64,000 nt of DNA from Mycobacterium avium subsp. avium (GCF_009741445.1 NZ_CP046507.1:3720001-3784000), one strand, 5' to 3'; shown: positions 24,480 through 33,660, counted from the stretch's first letter. Numbers and translations: made by a program. The notes: generated by a model from the sequence alone, not told the origin.

Positions 24480-26093
24480 ATGCTCAGCGGCGCCATGGAG
24501 AAGACCCGTTCTGCAGCTTTCAGCGTCCCGTTGGCCACCGCCTCGGGACCGTCCCTGCGCGACGACGAGTACCCCGACAAGCTCGATGCCGCGCTGTTCC
24601 GGATCGCCGGGGTCTGCGGGCTGGCCTGCATCATGGCCGTGCTGGACAGCACCGTCGTGGCCGTCGCCCAACGAACGTTCATCGCACAGTTCGGCGCCAA
24701 CCAGGCCATCGTCTCGTGGACGATCGCCGGCTACATGCTGGCCTTCGCCACGGTCATCCCGATCACCGGCTGGGCGGCCGACCGGTTCGGCACCAAACGC
24801 CTGTTCATGGGCTCGGTGCTGATTTTCACGCTGGGCTCGCTGCTGTGCGCGGTGGCGCCAAACATATTGCTGCTCATCCTGTTTCGCGTGGTGCAAGGCG
24901 TCGGTGGCGGCATGTTGTTGCCGCTCAGCTTCGTCATCCTGACGCGGGAGGCCGGACCCAAGCGGGTCGGCCGGCTGATGGCGGTCGGCGGAATCCCGAT
25001 CCTGCTCGGCCCGATCGGGGGCCCTATCCTGGGCGGCTGGCTGATCGGGGCCTATGGCTGGAAGTGGATCTTCCTGATCAACCTGCCGATCGGGCTGACC
25101 GCCTTCGCGCTGGCGGCGCTCTTGTTCCCCAAGGACCGCTCGGCCCCGTCGGAGGCGCTCGACATCACCGGCGCGCTGCTGCTGTCACCGGGCGTGGCGA
25201 TCTTTTTATGCGGGGTGTGTTCCATTCCGGGACGGCACACGGTGGCCGACCGCTATGTGCTGGTGCCGGCGCTGGTCGGCCTGGTCTTGATCGCGGCGTT
25301 CATCCTGCACGCCTGGTATCGCACCGAGCACCCCCTGATCGACCTGCGGCTGTTCCGGAACCCGGTGGTGACGCAGGTCAATGTGACGCTGCTGGTGTTC
25401 GCGGCCGCCTCGGTGGGCGTCGGGTTGCTGGTCCCGAGCTACTTCCAGATCGTCGGCCATGAGACGCCGATGCAGTCGGGCCTGCACATGCTGCCGATCG
25501 GTGTCGGCGCCGTGTTGACCATGCCGCTCGGTGGGGCCGTCATGGACAAGCACGGGCCCGGCAAGATCGTGCTGACCGGTCTGCCGCTGATGGCGGTGGG
25601 TCTGGCGGTGTTCACCTACGGCGTGGCCAGGCAGGCCGCGTATTCCCCGGTCCTGGTGTGCGGACTCGCGATCATGGGCCTGGGCATCGGCCTGACCACC
25701 ACGCCGCTGTCGGCGGCGCTGATGCAGGCGCTGGCGCCGCATCAGGTCGCCCGCGGGACCACGCTGATCAGCGTGAACCAGCAGGTCGGCGGGTCGATCG
25801 GGGCCGCGCTCATGGCGGTCATCCTGACCAACCAGTTCAACCGCAATCCGGCCCTGATGGCGGCGAACGAGGCGGCCGGGATGCACCCGGTCACCGGCAA
25901 GCGCGGCCTGCCGGTGGATCCGTCGGCCGCGCCGCGCCCGGCCATGACCCCCGAGCTGGCCGGCCACGTGTCGCACCACTTGTCGCACGCCTACACGGCC
26001 GTCTTCGTGCTGGCCGTCGTGCTGGTGGCCTGCACCATCATTCCGGCGTCCTTCCTCCCCCGGAAGCCGCCGAGCCCGCCCGCCGGCGACTGA
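24480..26093 (+). CDS. DHA2-family MFS multidrug exporter, paralogue 2
   Basis: 537-aa second copy of the EmrB-like exporter. Shared blocks include YPDKLDAAL, GWAADRFGTKRLF, PIGGPILGGWLI, HPLIDLRLFRNPV and LTNQFNRNP. The proteins diverge mainly in the N-terminal 35 residues and the C-terminal loop, suggesting an old duplication with possible specificity divergence. The 119-bp gap before it is relatively AT-rich and may hold a separate promoter. Tail-to-tail with a TetR regulator, 5 bp apart. Confidence 0.92.
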   Translation: MLSGAMEKTRSAAFSVPLATASGPSLRDDEYPDKLDAALFRIAGVCGLACIMAVLDSTVVAVAQRTFIAQFGANQAIVSWTIAGYMLAFATVIPITGWAADRFGTKRLFMGSVLIFTLGSLLCAVAPNILLLILFRVVQGVGGGMLLPLSFVILTREAGPKRVGRLMAVGGIPILLGPIGGPILGGWLIGAYGWKWIFLINLPIGLTAFALAALLFPKDRSAPSEALDITGALLLSPGVAIFLCGVCSIPGRHTVADRYVLVPALVGLVLIAAFILHAWYRTEHPLIDLRLFRNPVVTQVNVTLLVFAAASVGVGLLVPSYFQIVGHETPMQSGLHMLPIGVGAVLTMPLGGAVMDKHGPGKIVLTGLPLMAVGLAVFTYGVARQAAYSPVLVCGLAIMGLGIGLTTTPLSAALMQALAPHQVARGTTLISVNQQVGGSIGAALMAVILTNQFNRNPALMAANEAAGMHPVTGKRGLPVDPSAAPRPAMTPELAGHVSHHLSHAYTAVFVLAVVLVACTIIPASFLPRKPPSPPAGD

Positions 26094-26098
26094 CCCGG

Positions 26099-26662
26099 TC
26101 AGCCGGCGAACAGCATCGTCGCGATCCGCCGGACCGTGTCCATCGGGTCGGCCGCCCGGACCGCGGCGTCGACGGCGTCGTTGAGCCACAGCGTGGCGAA
26201 ACCGTGCACCAGCGACCACGCCGCCAGTTCGGCGCCGCCCGGGTCGGCCCGGGCGTGCGGGTCGCGCAACGTCGCCACGCCGCGGGAAAGCTCCGCGCCG
26301 GCCGCCGCCTCGGCGGCGGCCAGGCCGCCGTCGGACGCATCGAGCAGCGACCTGTTGAACATCACCTGGTAGTGGCCGGGGTGGTCGAGGGCGAACCGCA
26401 CATACGCCAGGGCGGCATCGGCGAAATCGCCCCGCGCGTCGGCCAGCGCCTGGGTCAACAGCTCAAAGCCCTGGGTGGCCAGCGCCGTGAACAGCCCGCG
26501 CCGATCGGTGAAGTGATGCGCCGGCGCGGCGTGCGAGACGCCGGCGCAGCGGGCCAGCTCGCGCAGCGAGACGCGCTCGGCGCCGCGCTCGGCCACCAGC
26601 CGCGCGGCTTCGGCCAGGATCACCGCGGGCAGGTCGCCGTGGTGGTAGCTGTGGCGAGTCAT
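26099..26662 (-). CDS. TetR-family regulator, WHG-type C-terminal domain
   Basis: 187-aa TetR regulator. The helix-turn-helix is in the first 45 residues (VSLRELARCAGVSHAAPAHHFTDRRGLFTAL) and the C-terminal domain shows the WSLVHGFATLWL pattern of WHG/TetR_C_13 proteins. It is divergent from a DoxX-like gene, and two 16-bp direct repeats lie in the shared intergenic region (26684-26699 and 26729-26744), so it probably controls itself and DoxX. Convergence with the MFS gene does not by itself imply regulation of it. Confidence 0.9.
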   Translation of the reverse strand: MTRHSYHHGDLPAVILAEAARLVAERGAERVSLRELARCAGVSHAAPAHHFTDRRGLFTALATQGFELLTQALADARGDFADAALAYVRFALDHPGHYQVMFNRSLLDASDGGLAAAEAAAGAELSRGVATLRDPHARADPGGAELAAWSLVHGFATLWLNDAVDAAVRAADPMDTVRRIATMLFAG

Positions 26663-26683
26663 CCGGCCAGCATACCGCCTATC

Positions 26684-26744
26684 TTGACAATGACTAGATA
26701 CCGAGGGTAGCTTCGGCGGTCTGAGCTCTTGTCAGTGTCTAGAT
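26684..26744. promoter_or_regulatory. Pair of direct repeats, probable TetR operator
   Basis: TTGACAATGACTAGAT (26684-26699) and TTGTCAGTGTCTAGAT (26729-26744) match at 13 of 16 positions (TTGwCArTGwCTAGAT), 45 bp apart, in the divergent tetR/doxX promoter region. The first copy contains TTGACA, a possible -35 box. The second ends 14 bp before the DoxX ATG. Confidence 0.5.
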
Positions 26745-26758
26745 TGCGGGAGGTTGGG

Positions 26759-27205
26759 ATGGCGCCGTTGATCACCCTGGTGGTGGGCAGCCTGGTGGCG
26801 TGGGTGGTGGGCCGACTGGGCGTGGGCTACGTCGACGGTTGGGCCCCGGCGCTGGCCGTCGGACTGGCCGCGATGTTCGTGCTGACCGGGATCGCGCACT
26901 TCGCGCCGCCACTGCGCGCGGACCTGGTCGCCATCGTTCCGCCCCGGTTGCCCGCACCCGGCCTGCTGGTCAGTCTCACCGGGGTGCTCGAGCTGCTGGG
27001 CGCGCTCGGCCTGTTGCTGCCGGCAACCCGGGCGGCCGCGGCCGGCTGCCTGCTGGTGTTGATGCTGGCCATGTTCCCGGCCAACATCCACGCCTCGCGG
27101 ATGCCCGACCCGCCCAAATCGATGACGACCCGACTACCCCTGCGGATCGGGATGGAGATCGTCTTTCTGGCCGCCGCCGTAGCGGTCGCCCTCGGCGGCC
27201 GCTAG
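26759..27205 (+). CDS. DoxX-like integral membrane protein
   Basis: 148-aa four-helix membrane protein of the DoxX/DoxD superfamily. The family pattern MFVLTGIAHFAPP...LVAIVPPRLPAPGLLVSLTGVLELLGALGLLLP is clear, followed by a Met-rich helix and IHASRMPDPP. Function unknown; some mycobacterial relatives act in oxidative-stress membrane complexes. The ATG at 26759 follows a GGGAGG ribosome site; an upstream TTG frame was rejected. Divergent from a TetR gene and convergent with ptrB, overlapping it by 72 bp at the 3' ends. Confidence 0.85.
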   Translation: MAPLITLVVGSLVAWVVGRLGVGYVDGWAPALAVGLAAMFVLTGIAHFAPPLRADLVAIVPPRLPAPGLLVSLTGVLELLGALGLLLPATRAAAAGCLLVLMLAMFPANIHASRMPDPPKSMTTRLPLRIGMEIVFLAAAVAVALGGR

Positions 27206-29296
27206 CAGCCACGCGTACTGGTAGGCGGTTTCCTCCCATGCCTTGTAGCGGCCGCTGACGCCACCGTGCCCGGCGTTCATCTGGGTCTTCAACAGGAACG
27301 GGCCGCCGGCCGGGTTGGCATGCCGCAGTGCGGCAACCCATTTCGCCGGCTCCACGTAGTACACCCTGGTGTCGTTGAGCGACGTCATCGCCATGATCGC
27401 CGGATACCGCCTGGCCTCGACGTTCTCATAGGGCGAGTAGGACTTCATGTAGAAGTAGACGTCCTTGTCCGCCAGTGGGTTTCCCCATTCGTCCCACTCG
27501 GTGACGGTCAGCGGCAGCGACGGATCCAGGATGGTGGTCAGCGGATCGACGAACGGCACCTGCGCGAGTATCCCGGCGAACAGCTCCGGAGCCAGGTTGG
27601 CCACCGCCCCCACCAGCAAGCCGCCGGCACTGCCGCCCAGCGCCACCAGCCGATCCGGCCGGGTGACATTCGACTCCACCAAATGCCTTGCCGCCGAGAC
27701 GAAGTCGGTGAAGGTGTTCTTCTTCTCCAGAAGCTTGCCGTGCTCGTACCACAGCCGGCCCATCTCGCCGCCACCGCGCACGTGTGCGATCGCGAACACC
27801 ATGCCGCGGTCCAGCAGCGACAGCCGGGCGATGGAGAAGCTCGGATCGATGCAGATCTCGTAGGCGCCGTAGCCGTAAATCAGTGCGGGAGAAGGGAATT
27901 CAATGTCGACACGGTGCACGATGGACACCGGTACGCGGGTGCCGTCGTCGGCGACGGCCCAGTCGCGCCGTTCGACGTAGTCGGCGGGCCGGTAATCCCC
28001 CAGTACGGGTTGCTCGCGCAGCAGGCTCCGCTCCCCGGTGACGAAGTCGATGTCGTAGACCCGCGCCGGGATGACCAACGAGCCGGCCCTGATCCGCAGC
28101 CGGGGCGCCGACCAGTTCGGGTTGCCGGCCAGCCCGGCCGACATCAGCTCGGAGTCGAACGAAATCTCTTCGGGCCGCGCGTATGTGCCGTCGGCGTCGA
28201 TGCGCCACAGCTGCAGCCGCGGCAGCGCCGCACGCCGGTAGCTGATGACCAGGTGGCCTTCGAAGGCGTCCACCGCGTCGAGCCGGACGTCGTCGCGGTG
28301 CGGGATCAGGGTGCGCTGCCGGGTCGGATCGCTGACCGGGGCCTCGGTGAGGGTGAAGTTCACCGCGCCGTCGTTGTGCAGGATCAAAAACCGGTCCTGC
28401 CCGCCGACCACCGCATGCTCGACCGAGTACTCGACACCTTCGCGGCGCGGCAGCACCACGGTGAACTGCGCGTGCGGGTCGGCGGCGTCGGCGTAGCGGA
28501 ATTCGGAGGTGATCGAGGAGCCCGAGGCGATCATGACGTAGGCCTCGCTTCGGGTGAGACCCACGCCGAGCCAGAACTTCTCGTCAGCTTCGTGATAGAC
28601 CAGCTCGGGTGCCTCGCCGGAGCCTGCCCGGTACCGCCACACCTTGTCGGGGCGGTGTGCCGCATCCAGGGTGAGGTAGTACACGGTGCGGTTGTCGGCG
28701 GCCCAGGTGGCTCCCGCCGCGATGTCGGCGATCTCGTCCGGATACAGTTCACCGGTCCGTAAGTCCTTGAACCGCAACGTATAACGTTCGTCGCCGACGG
28801 TGTCGACGGAATACGCCAGCAGGTTCCCGTCCAGGCTGACGGTGGCGGCGCCGAGCGCGAAGAACTCGTGACCCTCGGCTTCGACGTTCGAATCGAGCAT
28901 GATCTGCTCGCCCGGGATGTCGGTGTCCTCGTCCAGGTTCGGCGGATTCCAGTCATCGGGATCGGCTACGGGACAACGGCATTGGACGCGATACTGCTTG
29001 CCTTCATAGGTGCGGGCGTAGTACCACCACCGGCCCTGCCGGGTCGGCACGGACAGGTCGGTCTCTTTGGTGCGCGCCTTGATCTCGTCGAAGATCTGCT
29101 GGCGCAGCGGGGCCAGGTGGGCGGTCATCCGGTCGGCGTAGTCGCTCTCCGCCTCGAGGTGGGCGATGACGTCGGGGTCGGTCTTCTCCCGCAACCACTC
29201 GTAGGGGTCGACGAAGACGTCGCCGTGATGCTCGCGCCGGGTGTCCACCCGCTTGGCGACGGGCGGCACGGAGGTGGCCAGGTGGGTCTCGGTCAT
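27134..29296 (-). CDS. ptrB: Oligopeptidase B (S9A prolyl oligopeptidase family), intact
   Basis: 720-aa serine oligopeptidase with an N-terminal seven-bladed propeller gating a C-terminal alpha/beta hydrolase. The triad is Ser556 (GGSAGG), Asp642 (LNDTRV) and His677 (NAGHGG). It cleaves short peptides after basic residues in the cytoplasm. The ATG at 29296 overlaps the purC stop (ATGA), so translation is coupled to purC. In M. tuberculosis H37Rv I remember this gene as split into ptrBa and ptrBb; here it is one uninterrupted frame. Its last 72 bp lie antisense to the DoxX gene. Confidence 0.94.
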   Translation of the reverse strand: MTETHLATSVPPVAKRVDTRREHHGDVFVDPYEWLREKTDPDVIAHLEAESDYADRMTAHLAPLRQQIFDEIKARTKETDLSVPTRQGRWWYYARTYEGKQYRVQCRCPVADPDDWNPPNLDEDTDIPGEQIMLDSNVEAEGHEFFALGAATVSLDGNLLAYSVDTVGDERYTLRFKDLRTGELYPDEIADIAAGATWAADNRTVYYLTLDAAHRPDKVWRYRAGSGEAPELVYHEADEKFWLGVGLTRSEAYVMIASGSSITSEFRYADAADPHAQFTVVLPRREGVEYSVEHAVVGGQDRFLILHNDGAVNFTLTEAPVSDPTRQRTLIPHRDDVRLDAVDAFEGHLVISYRRAALPRLQLWRIDADGTYARPEEISFDSELMSAGLAGNPNWSAPRLRIRAGSLVIPARVYDIDFVTGERSLLREQPVLGDYRPADYVERRDWAVADDGTRVPVSIVHRVDIEFPSPALIYGYGAYEICIDPSFSIARLSLLDRGMVFAIAHVRGGGEMGRLWYEHGKLLEKKNTFTDFVSAARHLVESNVTRPDRLVALGGSAGGLLVGAVANLAPELFAGILAQVPFVDPLTTILDPSLPLTVTEWDEWGNPLADKDVYFYMKSYSPYENVEARRYPAIMAMTSLNDTRVYYVEPAKWVAALRHANPAGGPFLLKTQMNAGHGGVSGRYKAWEETAYQYAWLLAAAEGDRYGGGQKDDLHPDPQG

Positions 29297-30183
29297 GCGC
29301 GCGGACCGATCCAGTCGTCGAAACGCAGCCCGGAAATGCGTTCGTAGGCTTCGATATAGCGGTTGCGGGTGGCCTCGATGATGTGGTCGGGCAGGGGTGG
29401 GGGCGGTTCGGTGCCGTGCCGGTCCCAGCCGGATTCGGGGCTGGTGAGCCAGTTGCGGACGAACTGTTTGTCGAAGCTGGTCTGTGGCACGCCGACCCGG
29501 TATTCGTCGGCCGGCCAGTACCGCGACGAGTCCGGGGTGAAGATCTCGTCGGCCAGCAGAAGATTGCCATCCGGGTCGGTGCCGAACTCGAACTTGGTGT
29601 CCGCGATGATGATTCCCTTCCGTAGCGCGTGGTCGGCGGCCTGGACGTAGATCTGCAACGTGCGGTCGCGCAGCTGGTTGGCCCGCACCCCGCCGACCAT
29701 CTCGATCACCCGGGCAAAGGAGATGTTCTCGTCGTGGTCGCCCAGGGCGGCCTTGGTCGCCGGGGTGAACAGCGGCTCGGCGAACTTGCTCGCCTCGACC
29801 AGTCCGGGCGGCAACGCAATGCCGCAGACCTTGCCGGTCGCCTGGTAGTCCAGTAGCCCCGAGCCGGTCAGGTAGCCGCGCGCCACGCATTCCACCGGGA
29901 GCATCTCGAGCTGGCGCACCACCAGCGCGCGGCCCAGCACCTCGTCGGGAATGCGCGGGTCGTCGGGCGGTCCGGCCAGGTGGTTGGGGGCATCGACGAG
30001 GCCGAAGAAAAAGACGCTCATCGCCGTCAGGATGCGGCCCTTGTCCGGGATGGTGCTGTCCAGCACGAAGTCGTACGCCGAGATCCGGTCGGTGGCGACC
30101 AACAGCAGGTGCTCGTCGTCGACGCGATACAGCTCACGGACCTTGCCGCTGACCAGATGCTGGTAGTCCGACAGTGCAGGCAT
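29293..30183 (-). CDS. purC: SAICAR synthetase
   Basis: 296-aa phosphoribosylaminoimidazole-succinocarboxamide synthase, which joins CAIR and aspartate using ATP. Typical motifs are GKVRELYRVDDEHLLLVATDRISAYDFVL at the start, LPVECVARGYLTGSG and IIIADTKFEFG. The ATG at 30183 gives the conserved N terminus MPALSDYQHLVSGKV. It overlaps ptrB by 4 bp. Confidence 0.97.
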   Translation of the reverse strand: MPALSDYQHLVSGKVRELYRVDDEHLLLVATDRISAYDFVLDSTIPDKGRILTAMSVFFFGLVDAPNHLAGPPDDPRIPDEVLGRALVVRQLEMLPVECVARGYLTGSGLLDYQATGKVCGIALPPGLVEASKFAEPLFTPATKAALGDHDENISFARVIEMVGGVRANQLRDRTLQIYVQAADHALRKGIIIADTKFEFGTDPDGNLLLADEIFTPDSSRYWPADEYRVGVPQTSFDKQFVRNWLTSPESGWDRHGTEPPPPLPDHIIEATRNRYIEAYERISGLRFDDWIGPRA

Positions 30184-30235
30184 CCGGTCAGCCTATCGGG
30201 CACCGGGACGCCGGCCGTGTGCTGGGATCGAGGCT

Positions 30236-30856
30236 ATGACACCGCGGTTTCTGCCCTACTCCACCAGGCCCGGGCGGCTGGCCGCCCAGCTGTTCAGCGA
30301 CCTCGCCGTCGTCATCTGGACCGGACTGTGGATCCTGGTCGGGCTGGCGGTTTACGACGCCATCGCCACCATCGCCGACGCCGGCCGGCAGGTCGAGAGC
30401 GGCGCGCACGGCGTCGCCGGCAACCTGGCCTCCGCCGGTCACGGCGCCCAGCACATTCCGGTGGTGGGCGACACCGTCAGCAAGCCGCTCAACTCCGCCA
30501 GCCAGGCCGCGCTGGACATGGCCGGCGCCGGTCACGACCTGGACGTGGCGGCGAGCTGGCTGGCGGTGCTGCTGGCGATGGCAGTGGTGGCGCTGCCGAT
30601 CCTGGTCGCGGTGGGGCCGTGGTTGTTCCTGCGGCTTCGCTTCTTTCGGCGCAAGCTGACGGTCACCGCGTTGGCCGCCACCCCGGCCGGCGCCCAATTG
30701 CTGGCGCTGCGCGCGCTGGCGAACCGCCCGCCACGGAAGTTGACCGCCGTCAGCGCGGACCCGGTCGGCGGTTGGCGACGCGAGGATCCCGCCACCATCC
30801 GGGCGCTGGCCGCGCTGGAATTACAGTCGGCCGGTATCGCGATCCGCGGGATGTAG
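30236..30856 (+). CDS. Two-span membrane protein (Rv0779c-like)
   Basis: 206-aa conserved mycobacterial membrane protein. There are hydrophobic helices at about residues 23-43 (DLAVVIWTGLWILVGLAVYD) and 107-133, with a roughly 60-residue Gly/Ala/His-rich loop between them and a basic cytoplasmic tail. Length equals the remembered Rv0779c. Function unknown. Divergent from purC and convergent with the cytochrome P450 gene. Confidence 0.85.
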   Translation: MTPRFLPYSTRPGRLAAQLFSDLAVVIWTGLWILVGLAVYDAIATIADAGRQVESGAHGVAGNLASAGHGAQHIPVVGDTVSKPLNSASQAALDMAGAGHDLDVAASWLAVLLAMAVVALPILVAVGPWLFLRLRFFRRKLTVTALAATPAGAQLLALRALANRPPRKLTAVSADPVGGWRREDPATIRALAALELQSAGIAIRGM

Positions 30857-30894
30857 CGGCAGCGCCCGCGCCTCGACGTCGGCGAACCGGCCCG

Positions 30895-32142
30895 TCACTG
30901 TTCTTCGCGGAGTTCCACGACCAGGTGCCGGATGCCGGTGTGCCGATTGCTGCGGGCCCATTCGACCGGCCGGACCACCCGCACCGCGCCGAACCGGGAC
31001 AGCAACTCCTCGAACAGCACCCGCAGCTCCAGCCGGGCCAGGTTGGCGCCCAGGCAGTAGTGCACACCCTGACCAAAACCCAAGTGCGGGTTGGGTTTTC
31101 GGGTGACGTCGAATTCGTCGGCGCGGTCGAACACGCTGGCGTCGCGATTCGCCGAGCCCTCCCAGATCTGCACCTTCTGCCCGGCCTTGATCGATTGGCC
31201 GCCGAGCGTGGCATCGCGGGTGGCGGTGCGCCGCTTGGACGGCGAGGGCGAGGTCCAGCGCACCATCTCCTCGACGGCCCTCGGCAGCGCCCCCAGATCG
31301 TCACGCAGCCAACGCAATTGCTCCGGATGCTCGGCCAGCGCCAGCAGCCCGCCCGCAACCGCGTTGCGGGTGGTTTCCGCCCCGGCGCTGAACAACAGGC
31401 TGAAGAACAGGTACAGCTCGAGGTCGGAAAGGGCCGGCGCCGCAGCGTCATCCAGCGTCGCGTTGGCGACCACCGACAACATGTCGTCGGTCGGCTCGGC
31501 GCGCTTGGCGGCGATCAACTGCTGGCCGTACTCGTACATCCGCGAACCGGCTTCTGCCTCGGACAGCTGCGACAACGCCGCCTTGCGGGAGCCGCCGAAA
31601 TCGAACTGCGGCTCGATCGCCTGAAACAACCAATGCCGTTCGGACTCGGGCACTCCCAGCAGGATGCAGATCATCTGCATCGGCAGCTCGGCGGCGATGT
31701 CGACCAGAAAGTCGAACGGCTCGCCCGGCACCACCGCGTCCAGCAGCCGGCGCGCCCTGGCCCGCAGGTCGTCTTCGACCAGGCGGATCATCCGCGGCGT
31801 CAAGCCGGAGCTGACCAGCCGCCGGATCTGGGAATGCCGCGGATCGTCCATCATGTTCAGCACCTGGCCGGCGATCGCCAGGTCCTGCAGCAGCGTCCCG
31901 CCGTACGGGCGTTCACCACCGGTCACCGACGAGTAGGTCGCCGGATCCTTGAGCACCTCAAGGGTTTCCGCATAGGAGGCCACCGACCAGAAGCCCTCGC
32001 CGTCCGGGGTGTTGTCCGTCGGCTCATGCCAGTACACCGGCGCCTCGCGCCGATGCACGGCGAACAGGTGGTGCGGAAATCCGTTGGCGAAGTTGTCCAG
32101 ATCGGTGAAGTCGATCTGCGAAAGCGTGCCGGCGAGAGTCAC
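30895..32142 (-). CDS. cyp126: Cytochrome P450 (CYP126-like)
   Basis: 415-aa soluble class I P450. The heme ligand loop GFGQGVHYCLGANLARLE is intact, the I-helix oxygen-binding segment is LLFSAGAETTRNA, and an ExxR-type K-helix precedes the meander. The GTG at 32142 overlaps the purB stop (GTGA), an unusual coupling of a P450 to a purine gene that M. tuberculosis appears to share. It would need ferredoxin partners encoded elsewhere. Substrate unknown. Confidence 0.94.
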   Translation of the reverse strand: MTLAGTLSQIDFTDLDNFANGFPHHLFAVHRREAPVYWHEPTDNTPDGEGFWSVASYAETLEVLKDPATYSSVTGGERPYGGTLLQDLAIAGQVLNMMDDPRHSQIRRLVSSGLTPRMIRLVEDDLRARARRLLDAVVPGEPFDFLVDIAAELPMQMICILLGVPESERHWLFQAIEPQFDFGGSRKAALSQLSEAEAGSRMYEYGQQLIAAKRAEPTDDMLSVVANATLDDAAAPALSDLELYLFFSLLFSAGAETTRNAVAGGLLALAEHPEQLRWLRDDLGALPRAVEEMVRWTSPSPSKRRTATRDATLGGQSIKAGQKVQIWEGSANRDASVFDRADEFDVTRKPNPHLGFGQGVHYCLGANLARLELRVLFEELLSRFGAVRVVRPVEWARSNRHTGIRHLVVELREEQ

Positions 32143-33563
32143 AGGATGGCCCCCGGGGTGTACTTGGCCGCGTCCGGGTAGCGGCTCACCAGGGCGTCCA
32201 CCTGGGCGGCCACCTCGTCCACCTGGTCGGCGGCGGCGCCGGTGAACGCCCGCCTGTCGGCCAGCGCGGCGTCCAGGGCCGCCCGGTCCAGCGGCAGCCG
32301 CTCGTCGGCGGCCAGCCGCTCCAACAGGTCGGGCTCGGCGCCGTGTTCCCGCATCGCCAGCGCGGTGGCCACCGCGTGCTCGCGGATCACGTGATGCGCG
32401 GCCTCGCGGCCCATCCCGGCGCGCACCGCGGCGATCAACACCTTGGTGGTGGCCAAGAACGGCAGGTAGCGGTCCAGCTCGCGACCGATCACCGCCGGGT
32501 AGGCGCCGAACTCGTCGAGCACCGTCAGAAACGTCTCGATCTGCCCGTCGATGGCAAAGAAGCTGTCCGGCAATGCAACTCGGCGCACCACCGAGCAGAA
32601 CACGTCGCCCTCGTTCCACTGCGCGCCGGCCAGTTCGGCGGCCATCGAGGCGTAGCCGCGCAGCACCACCTGCAGGCCGTTGACCCGTTCGCAGCTGCGG
32701 GTGTTCATCTTGTGCGGCATCGCCGACGACCCGACCTGACCCGGCGCGAATCCCTCGGTGACCAGTTCGTGCCCGGCCATCAACCGGATGGTGTGCGCCA
32801 TCGACGAGGGGCCCGCGCCCAGCTGCACCAGCGCGGAGATCACGTCGTGGTCCAGCGACCGCGGGTACACCTGCCCGACGCTGGTCAAAACCGTTGAGAA
32901 ACCCAGGAATTCGGCGACCCGCCGCTCGAGTTCGGCGAGCTTGGCCGGGTCGCCGCCGAGCAGGTCAAGCATGTCCTGCGACGTGCCCATCGGGCCCTTG
33001 ATGCCGCGCAACGGGTAACGGTCGATCAACTCGCGCAGCCGGGCCAACGCGATCAGCGTCTCCTGGGCGGCCGAGGCGAATCGCTTGCCCAAGGTGGTGG
33101 CCTGGGCGGCGACGTTGTGGCTGCGCCCGGCCATCACCAGGTCGCGGTAGGCCACCGCCCGTTCGGCCAGCCGCGCGGCGACCGCGACGCCGTGGGCGAA
33201 GACCAGTTCCAGCGAGCGCCGGATCTGCAGCTGCTCGACGTTCTCGGTCAGATCCCGGCTGGTCATGCCCTTGTGCACGTGCTCGTGGCCGGCCAGCGCG
33301 TTGAATTCCTCGATGCGGGCCTTGACGTCGTGGCGCAGCAGGCGTTCGCGGTCCGCGATCGAGGCCAGATCGACGTCCTCGAGCACCCGCTCGTAGTCCG
33401 CGATCGCCTCGGCGGGAACCGCGACACCCAACTGTTGCTGCGCGCGCAGCACCGCGAGCCACAGCCGCCGCTCGGCGACCACCTTGGCTTCCGGCGACCA
33501 GATCGCAACCATCTCGGCACTGGCGTACCGGGCAGCCAGCACATTCGGAATGCTCACAGACAT
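32139..33563 (-). CDS. purB: Adenylosuccinate lyase
   Basis: 474-aa fumarase/aspartase-superfamily lyase acting twice in purine synthesis (SAICAR to AICAR; adenylosuccinate to AMP). The signature loop GSSAMPHKMN, which carries the catalytic serine, is intact, as is TSRDLTEN in the first conserved region. The ATG at 33563 gives the conserved MSVSIPNVLAARYAS. Followed by cyp126 with a 4-bp overlap. Confidence 0.97.
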   Translation of the reverse strand: MSVSIPNVLAARYASAEMVAIWSPEAKVVAERRLWLAVLRAQQQLGVAVPAEAIADYERVLEDVDLASIADRERLLRHDVKARIEEFNALAGHEHVHKGMTSRDLTENVEQLQIRRSLELVFAHGVAVAARLAERAVAYRDLVMAGRSHNVAAQATTLGKRFASAAQETLIALARLRELIDRYPLRGIKGPMGTSQDMLDLLGGDPAKLAELERRVAEFLGFSTVLTSVGQVYPRSLDHDVISALVQLGAGPSSMAHTIRLMAGHELVTEGFAPGQVGSSAMPHKMNTRSCERVNGLQVVLRGYASMAAELAGAQWNEGDVFCSVVRRVALPDSFFAIDGQIETFLTVLDEFGAYPAVIGRELDRYLPFLATTKVLIAAVRAGMGREAAHHVIREHAVATALAMREHGAEPDLLERLAADERLPLDRAALDAALADRRAFTGAAADQVDEVAAQVDALVSRYPDAAKYTPGAIL

Positions 33564-33660
33564 AGAGCTTACGGTTCATCGAGCACCGCGAGACCGCGGC
33601 GGGCAACGGATTCACCGGGTAACGGCGTCCGCGGTCGCGGTTTGGCGGCAGTCTGGACCC

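Noticed and set aside
27134..29890. 918-codon minus frame as a larger oligopeptidase
   Set aside because: The N-terminal 198 residues come from the wrong frame of purC; ATG 29296 with ATGA overlap gives a standard 720-aa protein.
30895..32619. 574-codon minus frame suggesting an N-terminally extended P450
   Set aside because: The extra residues are read out of frame from purB; the GTG at 32142 overlaps the purB stop and gives the normal CYP126 length.
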